This document shows positions 1-7,917 of a stretch of 39,473 nt of DNA, one piece after another (position 1 is the first letter of the stretch; every line of letters starts with the position of its first letter). A program made the translations under genes and the position numbers. The notes beneath the pieces were generated by a model. The model was not told the DNA's origin. It ran no database searches and was given only the letters and a program-made list of their open reading frames with translations. Source of the stretch: Clostridia bacterium (GTDB lineage Bacteria; Bacillota; Clostridia; Christensenellales; Aristaeellaceae); contig JAGBFR010000023.1 of assembly GCA_017936375.1 (NCBI GenBank), positions 1-39,473 of the forward strand, in the 5' to 3' direction.

Positions 1-1107
1 GTGCTCTTTGAGGAGAGCGCCGTCGCCATGATGTGCGCGCGCACGGACGCGAGCGAGCTGCCCTACAGCGTGATGAATGCGCTGGCGCACGACCTTGAGG
101 TGCTGGGCCGCCTTGCGACGATCGAGCCTGCGATGTTCCTGCTGCTCTGCGAGCGCGCGGGTATGGACGGCAAGCACGCCGCCCGCCTGCCGATGTGGGA
201 GCCGGCGATGCGCTTTGAGAGCCTAGACCCGCGCCTTGACGCGGGCATGCTCACCCGCGAGGGCGCAAAGCGCGTGGCGGCCTTCTTCCGCAAGCATGGC
301 AGCGGCTTGTTCGCCAGCTGCCCGGGCAGCACGTGGGTCGGCGTCAGCGAGCGCTACCCGCTTGGCCTGCGCGGCATCCGTGAACCCGACCCGATCCGCC
401 TGGAGGACATGATCCTCTATGAGCGGGAGCGCGGCGCGCTCGTGGAGAACACGGAGCGCCTGCTCGCCGGCAGGCAGGCGGGCAACGTGCTGCTCTACGG
501 CGACAAGGGCACCGGCAAGTCCGCAACCGTCAAGGCGCTGCTCTCCAGCCTCTGGCTCGAGGGTCTGCGCATCGTCGAGGTGCCGCTGGCGCACCTGACC
601 AATCTGCCCACGATCTTTGCCACGCTGCGCGAGCAGCCGGGCAAGTTCATCGTCTTTGTTGACGACCTCGCCTTCAACGACTCCTGCCCGGAGTACACCG
701 CGCTCAAGACGGTGCTCGAGGGCGGGCTGGAGGCGCGGCCGGCGAACGTCGTCGTCTACGCGACGAGCAACCGGCGCAACATCGTGCGCCAGCGCTTCTC
801 CGAGCGGCAGGACGACGTCAACGAGCGCGACACGCTGGAGGAGAAGTTCTCCCTTGCGGATCGCTTCGACCTGCGGCTGACCTTCCTCGCGCCGTCTCAG
901 GATGAGTACTTCACCATCGTGCGCGCCCTGCTGGACGCCCGCGGCGTCGAGTACGACTGGGAGGCGCTCATGCCCCGCGCGCGCCAGTGGACCGTCAGCC
1001 ACAACGGCTGCTCCCCGCGCATCGCGCGCCAGTTCGCCGATCTGATCCTCGGCGAGATCGGCCCGCAGGAGGAAGCGGCGGAGGAAGAAGAGGAATTTGA
1101 GGAGTGA
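1..1107 (+). CDS. DUF815-family AAA ATPase, 5' end cut by window edge
   Basis: The frame is open from base 1 and ends in TGA at 1105-1107, so the true start is probably upstream. The visible 368 residues carry a P-loop (GDKGTGKSA, about residue 165) and a Walker B-like segment (FIVFVDDLAF, about residue 214), followed by a sensor-like ATSNRRN stretch. This arrangement, with the RFSERQDDVNERD segment after the sensor, is characteristic of the DUF815 family of predicted ATP-binding proteins. The C-terminus is a run of glutamates. The family is common in Clostridia but its cellular role is not established, so none is assigned. The gene is followed by about 100 bases with no recognisable terminator beyond a short GC-rich palindrome just after the stop. 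Confidence 0.85.
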   Translation: MLFEESAVAMMCARTDASELPYSVMNALAHDLEVLGRLATIEPAMFLLLCERAGMDGKHAARLPMWEPAMRFESLDPRLDAGMLTREGAKRVAAFFRKHGSGLFASCPGSTWVGVSERYPLGLRGIREPDPIRLEDMILYERERGALVENTERLLAGRQAGNVLLYGDKGTGKSATVKALLSSLWLEGLRIVEVPLAHLTNLPTIFATLREQPGKFIVFVDDLAFNDSCPEYTALKTVLEGGLEARPANVVVYATSNRRNIVRQRFSERQDDVNERDTLEEKFSLADRFDLRLTFLAPSQDEYFTIVRALLDARGVEYDWEALMPRARQWTVSHNGCSPRIARQFADLILGEIGPQEEAAEEEEEFEE

Positions 1108-1209
1108 GCGGGGGATATCCCGCGCGCAAAGCCATGACAATCGGGCCGCTGCGGGGATTCGCGGCGGCCTGTTTTGATTCGTGACAGAGAAAAGGAACGG
1201 AGGAAGCAT

Positions 1210-1674
1210 ATGCAGATGAACAAATGTGTGATGGGGCCGTTTGTGGTCATCGGAAAGGAAGGATCGACAAGCGACGGCCCGGGCTTTATTGAGAGGCTCT
1301 GGGCAGACGCCAATGCGCATTTTGATCAGGTGCAGCATCTCGCCAAGCGGGACGAGGACGGGAAGCTGCTTGGCGTCTGGGGCGCAATGTCGGATTTCTC
1401 GCGCTCCTTTATGCCGTGGGAGAACCAGTTCAGTCAGGGGCTGTATCTGGCGGGCGTGGAATGCCGCGAGGATGCGCAGCCGCCCGCGGGATGGACGAAA
1501 TGGGTGATCCCCGGGTATGAGTACGTCTACACAGAGGCGGAGGAAGAGGACACCTTTGCAAAGATGCTGGCGCTGCTTGCGCAGGAGGGGCTGGAGCTGG
1601 CCGGCGCGGTGCACGACTTCCATTGCCCGCAGACCGGGAAGCAATTCATGTTCTTTCCGATCAGGAAGATTTGA
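1210..1674 (+). CDS. GyrI-like / effector-binding domain protein
   Basis: This 154-residue protein starts at ATG 1210, chosen because GGAGGAA lies 6 bases upstream; an in-frame upstream start at 1174 has no ribosome site. The sequence fits the GyrI-like small-molecule-binding fold found in SbmC/GyrI, Rob and BmrR C-termini. Typical elements are the N-terminal strand GPFVVIGKEG, a central LLGVWGAMSD, and the acidic PGYEYVYTEAEEED strand. There is no DNA-binding domain attached, so it is a stand-alone effector-binding protein. Such proteins bind hydrophobic or cationic ligands, and some protect against toxins or hydrolyse cyclopropanoids; the specific role here cannot be read from the sequence. 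Confidence 0.8.
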   Translation: MQMNKCVMGPFVVIGKEGSTSDGPGFIERLWADANAHFDQVQHLAKRDEDGKLLGVWGAMSDFSRSFMPWENQFSQGLYLAGVECREDAQPPAGWTKWVIPGYEYVYTEAEEEDTFAKMLALLAQEGLELAGAVHDFHCPQTGKQFMFFPIRKI

Positions 1675-1731
1675 GCGGGGGAGAAACGCCATGTGAGCAG
1701 ATAGATACACATCGGTTTTCTTGCGGAGATA

Positions 1732-1785
1732 AAGCCTCCCTTGTGCAAAGGGAGGTGGCACGGCGTGAGCCGTGACGGAGGGATT
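1732..1785 (-). repeat. left inverted hairpin repeat of DUF559 unit
   Basis: Two-hairpin palindromic repeat in reverse orientation relative to the copy at 2134-2182. The outer stem is CTCCCTT/AAGGGAG and the inner stem is CACGGC/GCCGTG. It ends immediately before the ATG of the DUF559 gene. Confidence 0.75.
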
Positions 1786-1787
1786 GT

Positions 1788-2156
1788 ATGCAGTCCAAGC
1801 ATAATAAACAACTGGTTCCATTGGCGAAACAACTGCGTAAAGAGATGACAAAGGAAGAACGGCATCTCTGGTACGACTTTCTTCGTGGCTATCCTATTCG
1901 GTTTTCCCGACAGAAGGTATTGGGAAAGTATATCGCAGATTTCTATTGTGCTGAAGCTAAACTGGTGATTGAATTGGATGGATCGCAGCATTATGAAGCT
2001 GAGAATATGAAAAGGGATGCGGATCGTACTGAATTCCTGAAAGGATATGGGTTATCGGTTCTTCGTATTGCCAATATAGATGTGTGCAGGAATTTTGAAG
2101 GGGTATGTATATATATTGATGAGGCAGTGAAGCAATCCCTCAGTCAGCTTCGCTGA
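1788..2156 (+). CDS. DUF559-domain endonuclease-like protein
   Basis: A 122-residue protein with the DUF559 core: N-terminal basic helix (LAKQLRKEMTKEERHLWYD), then FSRQKVLGKYIADFYC, then LVIELDGSQHYE. DUF559 belongs to the restriction-endonuclease-like superfamily and is related to the Vsr mismatch endonuclease. The D of IADFYC and the E and D of VIELDG are the likely metal ligands. The start at 1788 follows GGAGGG inside the left repeat, and the C-terminus KQSLSQLR and stop codon lie in the right repeat. Base composition is markedly lower in GC than flanking genes, consistent with transfer. It may nick DNA; whether it mobilises the surrounding repeats is untested. Confidence 0.85.
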   Translation: MQSKHNKQLVPLAKQLRKEMTKEERHLWYDFLRGYPIRFSRQKVLGKYIADFYCAEAKLVIELDGSQHYEAENMKRDADRTEFLKGYGLSVLRIANIDVCRNFEGVCIYIDEAVKQSLSQLR

Positions 2157-2182
2157 CAGCTCCCTTTGCACAAGGGAGCCTT
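2134..2182 (+). repeat. right inverted hairpin repeat of DUF559 unit
   Basis: Two-hairpin repeat in forward orientation with inner stem GTCAGC/GCTGAC and outer stem CTCCCTT/AAGGGAG. The stop codon of the DUF559 gene falls in the inner hairpin. Related copies lie at 9457, 9565, 21780, 21889 and 31141. Confidence 0.75.
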
Positions 2183-2240
2183 GGGGTTGGGCGCAGGAAC
2201 GACAAGCCGCACGATGACGATGCGTCGTCGTGTTTTTTCT

Positions 2241-2269
2241 TTGCTTTCTCCCTGCCAAAGCGGTATAAT
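2241..2269 (+). promoter_or_regulatory. sigma-A-type promoter for MATE gene
   Basis: The -35 TTGCTT (2241-2246) and -10 TATAAT (2264-2269) are separated by 17 bases. Transcription would begin near 2276 and give a leader of about 130 nt that contains the structured element at 2288-2381. Confidence 0.75.
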
Positions 2270-2287
2270 GGACAAGTTAAGTGAAAC

Positions 2288-2381
2288 AAACCGGCATGCT
2301 GCCGGCGGCATCACCGACAAACTGCTGTAAATCTTGCTGCTCTGTGGCCAAGGCCGAAGCCTAAAGATTTGCATAACAAAC
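2288..2381 (+). ncRNA. riboswitch-like leader, candidate guanidine-IV (mepA motif)
   Basis: This leader shares a 31-base identity (2288-2318 with the reverse complement of 8492-8522) with the leader of the PNPOx gene. Both leaders then show the same order of parts. First comes hairpin CCGGCA-TGC-TGCCGG, then a CGG/CCG mini-stem around CATCA. Next is a long stem closed here by AAATCTT (2329-2335) with AAGATTT (2364-2370) enclosing GGCCGAAGCC, then a conserved ATAACAAAC just before the coding start. The intervening loops differ, so this is conserved RNA rather than a recent duplication. Position before a MATE pump and a PNPOx gene recalls the guanidine-IV class; that class name is from memory of its gene associations and needs a covariance-model check. 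Confidence 0.6.
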
Positions 2382-2408
2382 CATACGAAAACGAAAGCAG
2401 AGGGTATC

Positions 2409-3764
2409 ATGCAGCGCACACACATCAGAGATTTCACGACGGGCAGCATCCCGCGCCAGCTGATCGAGTTCTCATGGCCGCTCTTCCTGTCCAATCTTCT
2501 TCAGGTCGTCTACAACATGGTCGACATGATCATCGTCGGGCGCGCGCTGGGCAAGGCAGGCATCTCGGCGGTCTCCGTCGGCGGCGACGTCTCCCACTTC
2601 CTGACCTTCATCGCCATGGGCTTTGCCAGCGCGGGGCAGGTGCTGATCGCCCGCTACATCGGCGCGGGGCAGCAGGATAAGCTGGGCCGCTTCGTCGGCA
2701 CGATGAGCGGCTTCCTGATGGCGGTCGCGGCGGTCATCAGCGCGGCGGCGCTCTCCTGTCAGGAGGTTATCCTGCGGCTGATGAATACGCCGGCGGAGGC
2801 TTTCGCCGGGGCGGCGGCGTACGCGATGATCTGCATGGTGGGCCTCGTGTTCATCTACGGCTACAACATCGTCAGCGCAATCCTGCGCGGCATGGGCGAT
2901 TCGCGCCATCCGTTCATCTTCATCTCGATTGCGGCGGTGCTCAATCTGGTGCTGGACGTCGTGTTTGTGCTCTTCATGGGCATGGGACCGGGCGGCGCGG
3001 CGCTGGCGACGGTCATCAGCCAGGCGGTGAGCTTCGTCGCCTGCACGGTGCTGCTGGTGCGCCGCAGGGAGGCGTTCGGCCTGAACACACAGCTGGCGGA
3101 CTTCATCCGCTGGGACAGGGACATGCTCATGGCGCTCGTCAAGCTCGGCACGCCGATGGCGATCAAGTCCGCGTCGATCCAGATTTCCAAGCTGTTCGTC
3201 AATTCGTTCATCAATTCCTACGGCGTGGCGGTTTCGGCCTTTGCGGGCATCGCCAACAAGCTGGCGAGCATCTCCAACCTCGTCTCCAACGCGCTCAACA
3301 CCGCGGGCTCCACGATGGTCGGGCAGAATATCGCCGCCGGGCAGTATGCGCGCGTGAAGAAGGTGATGCTCTCCATCGCGGCGATCGCGCTGACGATGGC
3401 GGCGCTCATCTCGCTGGTGATCATCCTCTTCCCGGAGATGGTCTTCGGCGTGTTTACCGATGACCCGGCGATCATGGAGATCGCCTATCCGTACATCCCG
3501 ATTGCCGTCATGCTCTTCTTCGGCGCGGCGATGCGCTCGATCATGAACGCGCTGATCAACGGCAGCGGCCATACCAAAGTCAATTTTGCGACGGCGATCC
3601 TCGACGGCATCGTCATGCGCATCGGGCTCGCGCTGCTCTTCGGCCTGGCGCTGAATATGAAGCACTACGGCTTCTGGCTGGGCGACGCGCTGGCAGGCTT
3701 CACGCCGTTCTTCATCGGTCTGGTGTTCTATAAGTCCGGCCGATGGAAGCGGGAAGGGGTATAA
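2409..3764 (+). CDS. MATE-family multidrug/cation efflux transporter
   Basis: A 451-residue integral membrane protein of the usual MATE length, with about twelve hydrophobic segments in two homologous halves. The N-terminus MQRTHIRDFTTGSIPRQLIEFSWP and the first helix with VVYNMVDMIIVGRALG are standard for the NorM/DinF/MepA superfamily. These pumps export cationic compounds in exchange for Na+ or H+. The start at 2409 has AGAGGG upstream; a further upstream in-frame start lies inside the structured leader and was rejected. It has its own promoter and ends at a strong bidirectional terminator. If the leader is a guanidine-IV riboswitch, the likely substrate is guanidinium or a related cation, which would make it MepA-like. 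Confidence 0.92.
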   Translation: MQRTHIRDFTTGSIPRQLIEFSWPLFLSNLLQVVYNMVDMIIVGRALGKAGISAVSVGGDVSHFLTFIAMGFASAGQVLIARYIGAGQQDKLGRFVGTMSGFLMAVAAVISAAALSCQEVILRLMNTPAEAFAGAAAYAMICMVGLVFIYGYNIVSAILRGMGDSRHPFIFISIAAVLNLVLDVVFVLFMGMGPGGAALATVISQAVSFVACTVLLVRRREAFGLNTQLADFIRWDRDMLMALVKLGTPMAIKSASIQISKLFVNSFINSYGVAVSAFAGIANKLASISNLVSNALNTAGSTMVGQNIAAGQYARVKKVMLSIAAIALTMAALISLVIILFPEMVFGVFTDDPAIMEIAYPYIPIAVMLFFGAAMRSIMNALINGSGHTKVNFATAILDGIVMRIGLALLFGLALNMKHYGFWLGDALAGFTPFFIGLVFYKSGRWKREGV

Positions 3765-3775
3765 GCACACAGACA

Positions 3776-3807
3776 AAAAGGCTGACGGCAGAAACCGTCA
3801 GCCTTTT
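3776..3807. terminator. bidirectional rho-independent terminator
   Basis: A 13-bp stem (AAAAGGCTGACGG with CCGTCAGCCTTTT) with loop CAGAAA lies between the convergent MATE gene and ABC permease. The A and T tracts at both feet let it work in both directions. Confidence 0.9.
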
Positions 3808-3822
3808 CAAATCTCTGTGGAA

Positions 3823-5484
3823 TCAGACGACCTTGACCTTGCCCTTGGTCAGGCGGAAGACGAGCAGGAGCGAGACGACCGTGGAGACGGAGAGAATCGT
3901 CGCCAGCGCGCCCGCCGTGCCGTCGCTCATGCGCACGACCTCCTGATAGATCGCAACCGCGATGGTCGAGGTCTTGCCGGAGTAGAGCATGATGGAGCTG
4001 GAGAGCTCATTGATGCAGGTGATCCAGCTGAGCACGGCGCCGGACATGACGCCCGGGAGCATCATGCGCGCGGTCATGGTGAAGAAGGTCTTCATGGGTG
4101 AGACGCCGAGGTTGATGGACGCCTCCTCGACGGAGGGATCCATCTGATAGAGGAAGGCGCTGCCCGAGCGCACGGTATAGGGCAGCTTGCGCACGATGTA
4201 GGAGATGATCATGATCGCTGCAGTGCCGACCAGCACGACCGGCGGCTTATTGAAGGCGACGATCAGGCCGATGCCCAGCACGGAGCCGGGGATGACATAG
4301 GGGAACATGATCAGCGTGTCGATGACGCTGGCGGCCTTGCCCTTCTTGCGCACGAGCACATAGGAGACGAGGATGCCGATGATCACGATGAAAATGATCG
4401 CGATGACGGAGAAGAAATAGGTGTTGAAGATGTTGCTGCCAAGGCGGCTGAGGATGGCGCGGTAGTTGTTGAGGTTGATGCCCTGCACCATGCCGGAGAA
4501 GCTGCGCTCGACGAAGGACTGGCAGACGACAACGATCTGCGGCAGAAGCGCGAGGAAGATGATCACGAACACGGGCAGGGAAGCGAAGAAGCGCTTCGCG
4601 CCGGTGAGCTTTGTCTCCTGCGGCGGGCGCAGGGTGGACATGGTGTAATTCTTCTTATCCACGACGAACTTCTGGAAGGCGAGCATGAGCATCGAGCAGG
4701 CGACGATGATGACCGACAGGGTCGAGGCCATGTATGGGTCGGTCGCGCTCTCGGACATGTATTCGTTATACACGAGCACGGGCAGCACGGTATAGCCCTC
4801 GCCCAGGAGCATCGGCGTGCCGAAATCGGCCAGGCAGGTCATGAAGACCATGATGCAGCCAGCGAGAATGGAGGGCAGGACGACGGGCAGCGTGATGGTC
4901 CAGATGCGGCGCAGCTTGTTCATGCCCAGATTCTCGGCCGCCTCCTCAAGGGACGCGTCGATGCTGTTCATCGCGCCGGAGGTGTAGAGATAGACATAGG
5001 GGAACAGATGCAGCGTGAAGACGAAGATGATGCCGTTCCTGCCGTAGATGGTCGGCGCGGTCAGGCCGATGGCGGAGAATGCTCTGGCGACGATGCCGTT
5101 GCGGCCGAGCAGGATGATCCAGGAATACGCGCCGATGAACGGCGGACTCATCAGCGAGAGGATGATGAGCACATGCAGGAAGGTCTTGCCCGGGATGTTG
5201 AAGCGCGTCATCACATAAGCCACGAACACGCCCACGATGCAGGAGAAGAGCGTCGTCAGCGAGCAGATGACCAGCGAGCGCAGGAGCGTGCGGTAATAAT
5301 ACGGCTTGGTGAAGAATCGGTTGAAGTTATAGAGGGTGACGCCCTCCACCTTGCTGGAGAAGATGCTCTTGGTCAGGATCGTGTAGAAGGGATAGATGAT
5401 GAACAGACACAGCGCGATGAGCACGAACGCCTTGACGAAGAACCAGAAATCCAGCTTGATTTTCCGGTTTGTGCGGCCCGTCAC
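3823..5484 (-). CDS. iron(III)-type ABC transporter permease, two fused domains
   Basis: A 553-residue permease with two BPD_transp_1 domains in one chain (roughly residues 60-270 and 330-550), as in FbpB/AfuB/SfuB permeases. Each half carries the cytoplasmic EAA loop ([16 protein letters not shown] around residue 182 and [16 protein letters not shown] around residue 457). About twelve membrane segments are present. Translation starts at GTG 5484, which overlaps the TGA of the upstream ATPase gene by four bases (GTGA), indicating translational coupling. With the ATPase and binding protein it forms an importer most likely for ferric iron, though 2-aminoethylphosphonate or thiamine importers share this architecture. 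Confidence 0.9.
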   Translation of the reverse strand: MTGRTNRKIKLDFWFFVKAFVLIALCLFIIYPFYTILTKSIFSSKVEGVTLYNFNRFFTKPYYYRTLLRSLVICSLTTLFSCIVGVFVAYVMTRFNIPGKTFLHVLIILSLMSPPFIGAYSWIILLGRNGIVARAFSAIGLTAPTIYGRNGIIFVFTLHLFPYVYLYTSGAMNSIDASLEEAAENLGMNKLRRIWTITLPVVLPSILAGCIMVFMTCLADFGTPMLLGEGYTVLPVLVYNEYMSESATDPYMASTLSVIIVACSMLMLAFQKFVVDKKNYTMSTLRPPQETKLTGAKRFFASLPVFVIIFLALLPQIVVVCQSFVERSFSGMVQGINLNNYRAILSRLGSNIFNTYFFSVIAIIFIVIIGILVSYVLVRKKGKAASVIDTLIMFPYVIPGSVLGIGLIVAFNKPPVVLVGTAAIMIISYIVRKLPYTVRSGSAFLYQMDPSVEEASINLGVSPMKTFFTMTARMMLPGVMSGAVLSWITCINELSSSIMLYSGKTSTIAVAIYQEVVRMSDGTAGALATILSVSTVVSLLLVFRLTKGKVKVV

Positions 5485-6578
5485 TTGGAAAGCACCTCCC
5501 CGTTCTCATCGTAGAGGCTGATGCGCGCGGCGTCGAAGCGGATATGCACGCGCTCGCCGAGCTCATGGACGGCGTTGGTGTCCTTGGTGTATTCGTTGAT
5601 GACGAGGGTCTGCCCATCGTCAAGCTCCACCTCGTACTCGATGAAGTCGCCAAGGAAGGTGGAGAAGAGCACCTTGCCGGGCATGCCGGTCTCGGAGAAG
5701 AAGAGCTGCTCCGGGCGGGCGGAGATCTGCGCCTTGCCGGTGTAGCTGCGGCGCACGGGCACGCGCACGTCAGCCTCGCCGCGGATGGACACGGCCGCCT
5801 CGCCGCGGATGGACACGGCCGCCTCGCCGCCCGCGCAGGAGACGACCTCGCAGCTGAGGAAATTGCTCACGCCGATGAAGCCCGCGACAAAGGGATTCTC
5901 CGGCTTGGCATAGATCTCGCGCGGGGTGCCGATCTGCATGATGTTGCCCTGATTCATGACGGCAATGCGGTCGGAGATGGCTAGCGCCTCCTCCTGATCA
6001 TGCGTGACATAGATGGTGGTGATGCCCAGGCGGCGCTGGAGCTTCTTGATGATGGAGCGCATCTGCACGCGCAGCTTGGCGTCCAGATTGGACAGCGGCT
6101 CATCCATCAGCAGCACGCCCGGCTCGATGACGAACGCGCGGGCCAGCGCGACGCGCTGCTGCTGACCGCCGGAGAGCTCGCTGGGCTTGCGCTTGGCCAG
6201 CGGCAGGATCTGCACCAGCTCCAGCGCCTCGGCCACGCGCTTGGCCGTCTCGGCCTTGCCCACGCCGCGGGCCTTGAGGCCGTAGGCGACGTTCTCCTCG
6301 ACGGTCAGATGGGGGAAGATGGCGTAATTCTGGAAGACCATGCCGATGTCGCGCTTATGCGCCGGGACGTCGTTGATCCGCTTTTCGCCAAAATAGAAAT
6401 CGCCGCCCTCGATGGAGTTAAAGCCGGCGATCATGCGCAGCAGTGTGGTCTTGCCGCAGCCGGAAGGGCCAAGCAGGGTGAAGAACTCGCCCTCGCGGAT
6501 GGTGAGGGAGACGTCGTGCAGGGCGGTGAAATCGCCGTAGCGCTTGACGGCGTTTTTGATGATGACTTCGTTGCTCAT
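5481..6578 (-). CDS. ABC transporter ATP-binding protein (FbpC/PotA type)
   Basis: A 365-residue ATPase. It shows Walker [10 protein letters not shown] (37-45), the Q-loop VFQNYA (81-86), signature LSGGQQQR (135-142), Walker B VLLMDEP (155-161) and the switch histidine THDQEEA. A C-terminal TOBE/OB domain follows about residue 235. This is the length and layout of FbpC/AfuC and PotA-type importers. The start has a GGAGGAACC-like site just upstream (reverse complement of 6580-6590). Within the regulatory domain an eight-residue segment (EAAVSIRG) is tandemly repeated by an exact 24-bp duplication (5773-5820). It is the second gene of the binding protein-ATPase-permease set, separated from the binding protein gene by a hairpin terminator. 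Confidence 0.92.
   Translation of the reverse strand: MSNEVIIKNAVKRYGDFTALHDVSLTIREGEFFTLLGPSGCGKTTLLRMIAGFNSIEGGDFYFGEKRINDVPAHKRDIGMVFQNYAIFPHLTVEENVAYGLKARGVGKAETAKRVAEALELVQILPLAKRKPSELSGGQQQRVALARAFVIEPGVLLMDEPLSNLDAKLRVQMRSIIKKLQRRLGITTIYVTHDQEEALAISDRIAVMNQGNIMQIGTPREIYAKPENPFVAGFIGVSNFLSCEVVSCAGGEAAVSIRGEAAVSIRGEADVRVPVRRSYTGKAQISARPEQLFFSETGMPGKVLFSTFLGDFIEYEVELDDGQTLVINEYTKDTNAVHELGERVHIRFDAARISLYDENGEVLSK
5773..5830 (-). repeat. 24-bp in-frame tandem repeat inside ABC ATPase gene
   Basis: Two exact 24-base units (5773-5796 and 5797-5820) plus a 10-base partial third copy. The unit encodes EAAVSIRG in the ATPase, so changes in copy number would stay in frame. Confidence 0.95.
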
Positions 6579-6713
6579 TGTCCGGTTCCTCCGTGGTCAA
6601 TCAATCTTGGGGCTGCGGCGGCTTTCCGGCAGCTGTGTCAGACGCCGCATTCGGCGGCAGACAGAAATGCCGGCGCGGGACGCAGGCGGGAGAATTCCGC
6701 TGAATCAGAAAAG

Positions 6714-6741
6714 AAAGGGGGACATGTGCATGTCCCCCTTT
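6714..6741 (-). terminator. intra-operon hairpin terminator
   Basis: A perfect 13-bp stem AAAGGGGGACATG / CATGTCCCCCTTT with a TG loop lies 14 bases after the binding-protein stop. Its location before the ATPase gene suggests partial termination, so that more binding protein than transporter is made. Confidence 0.8.
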
Positions 6742-6754
6742 GGTCGTCAAGCGA

Positions 6755-7744
6755 TTACTCAGCGGCGTCGATGGTCAGATCGTTCCACTTTTCAACGATA
6801 TCAGCCTTGTTGTTGGCGGCATAGGCGAAGTCATAGTCGCCCAGGTCGAGGGTATCCAGGCCAACCAGGCCGACCGGGGTGATGTCGCTGCGGACGGGGC
6901 GGCGGGCCCAGTCGGCGTTCTGCGCGGTCTGGCACTCGAGGCCGGTGACGAAGTCGATGAAGAGCTTCGCGTTGTCCGGGTTCGGGCAGTTCTTGATGAG
7001 CGCGACGCCATCCGGCACGGCGGAGTTCTTCGCCGGGTAGACATAGCCGATATCCGGGTTGTCGTTGTAGAGGACGGCGGACTTCTCGATGGTCACGCCC
7101 ACGGCATATTCGCCGGCGGCGACGAGCTTATGGCAGTTGCCGGAGGAATCCTGCACCTTGCCGTCGAGATTCTTGAGGAAGTTGAACGCCAGCTCCCAGC
7201 CCTCGTCGATGGTGGGCTTGGAGAAGAGCATGGTGCACAGCTGGGTGTAGGCAGAGCCGGACTTCGCCGGGGAGGCGTAGGCGATCTTGCCCTTCAGGTT
7301 CTCATTGCACAGGTCGTCCCAGGTCTTGGGCACGTCTTCCTCGGCGATGAGGGTCTTGTTGTAGATGAAGACCATCGGCAGCGGGGACTCGCCGATCCAC
7401 ATGTCGGCCGCATCCTTGTAGGCCTCGCCGATGACGGCGTCATTGGCGCAGACATACGGCTCGAAGTAATCGACATAGCCGGCCAGGGTGTCGGCTCCGC
7501 CGCCCCAGAACACGTCGCCCTGCGGATTGGCGGCCTCGGCGACGACGCGCTGCGCGAGCTCGCCGGTGCCGGCGGCGATCACCTGCACGTCGATGTCGGG
7601 ATAGGCTTCCATGAACATGGCGACGCCGGCATTGAGCGGATCAGCGTCGTGCGGGGAATAGACGACGAGGCTGCCGGCGGCCATCGCGGTGCTCATCGCA
7701 CAGAGCATGATCGCGGCCAGAACGAGCGCAAGGAACTTCTTCAT
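6755..7744 (-). CDS. extracellular solute-binding protein, ferric-iron type
   Basis: A 329-residue exported protein. The start at 7744 is chosen because AAGGAGG lies 9 bases upstream; a longer in-frame start at 7843 falls on the promoter. The N-terminus MKKFLALVLAAIMLCAMS with AMA/A is a Sec signal peptide of about 22 residues. The mature protein begins GSLVVYSPHDADPLN and contains VIAAGTGELAQRVVAEA, resembling FbpA/FutA-type family 1 binding proteins. The only signal-region cysteine is preceded by IML, which does not fit a lipobox, so the usual Gram-positive lipid anchor is not evident. It heads the importer operon and has its own promoter at 7815-7843. The ligand is inferred from the permease type; phosphonate is an alternative. 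Confidence 0.85.
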   Translation of the reverse strand: MKKFLALVLAAIMLCAMSTAMAAGSLVVYSPHDADPLNAGVAMFMEAYPDIDVQVIAAGTGELAQRVVAEAANPQGDVFWGGGADTLAGYVDYFEPYVCANDAVIGEAYKDAADMWIGESPLPMVFIYNKTLIAEEDVPKTWDDLCNENLKGKIAYASPAKSGSAYTQLCTMLFSKPTIDEGWELAFNFLKNLDGKVQDSSGNCHKLVAAGEYAVGVTIEKSAVLYNDNPDIGYVYPAKNSAVPDGVALIKNCPNPDNAKLFIDFVTGLECQTAQNADWARRPVRSDITPVGLVGLDTLDLGDYDFAYAANNKADIVEKWNDLTIDAAE

Positions 7745-7814
7745 AAATGAAACCTCCTTATTTATGGCGTCCGGCTCCCGAGTCGAGGAAAAACCGAACA
7801 AAATACCTATTTCC

Positions 7815-7843
7815 ATTTTATAGGATATGGACGATGAAGTCAA
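7815..7843 (-). promoter_or_regulatory. promoter of ABC importer operon
   Basis: On the minus strand the -35 is TTGACT (7838-7843) and the -10 is TAAAAT within TATAAAAT (7815-7820), with a 17-base spacer. No obvious Fur-type palindrome was recognised around it. Confidence 0.65.
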
Positions 7844-7873
7844 GGCAAAATTGCTGATGAGCGGCTGCGGGGC

Positions 7874-7909
7874 AAAAAAAACGGGCCCGCCGGAGGACGG
7901 CGGACCCGC
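7874..7909 (-). terminator. rho-independent terminator of PNPOx gene
   Basis: On the minus strand a GC-rich stem (GGGTCCGCCG paired with CGGCGGGCCC, loop TCCT) is followed by eight T residues. It sits 9 bases after the stop of the PNPOx gene. Confidence 0.92.
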
Positions 7910-7917
7910 ATGAACGG

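Larger units (their letters stand above)
1732..2182 (+). mobile_element. DUF559 gene bounded by ~50-bp inverted hairpin repeats
   Basis: A 451-bp unit has ends that are imperfect inverted copies of one another: left 1732-1785, right 2134-2182. Each end holds two hairpins. The outer one (stem CTCCCTTxTGCAxAAGGGAG-like) is shared. The inner one has different but self-complementary arms (CACGGC/GCCGTG on the left, GTCAGC/GCTGAC on the right). The left end supplies the Shine-Dalgarno (GGAGGG) of the enclosed gene and the right end encodes its last eight residues and stop. The interior is clearly less GC-rich than the neighbours. Calling it mobile is inference; no target-site duplication is obvious at the outer edges. 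Confidence 0.55.

Noticed and set aside
223-1851. A 542-codon minus-strand frame covering the DUF815 and GyrI-like genes
   Set aside because: Shadow of two recognisable plus-strand genes and it runs through intergenic sequence.
2288-2318. Shared 31-base block considered as a mobile palindromic repeat
   Set aside because: Both copies lie sense-oriented in leaders and are followed by matching stems and ATAACAAAC at the same distance, which fits a riboswitch better.
5773-5830. Tandem 24-bp repeats considered as a CRISPR fragment
   Set aside because: Units are directly adjacent without spacers and are in frame within a coding gene.
6740-7750. A 336-codon plus-strand frame opposite the solute-binding protein gene
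   Set aside because: Valine/glycine/aspartate-rich shadow with no homology; the minus-strand protein has a signal peptide and family motifs.
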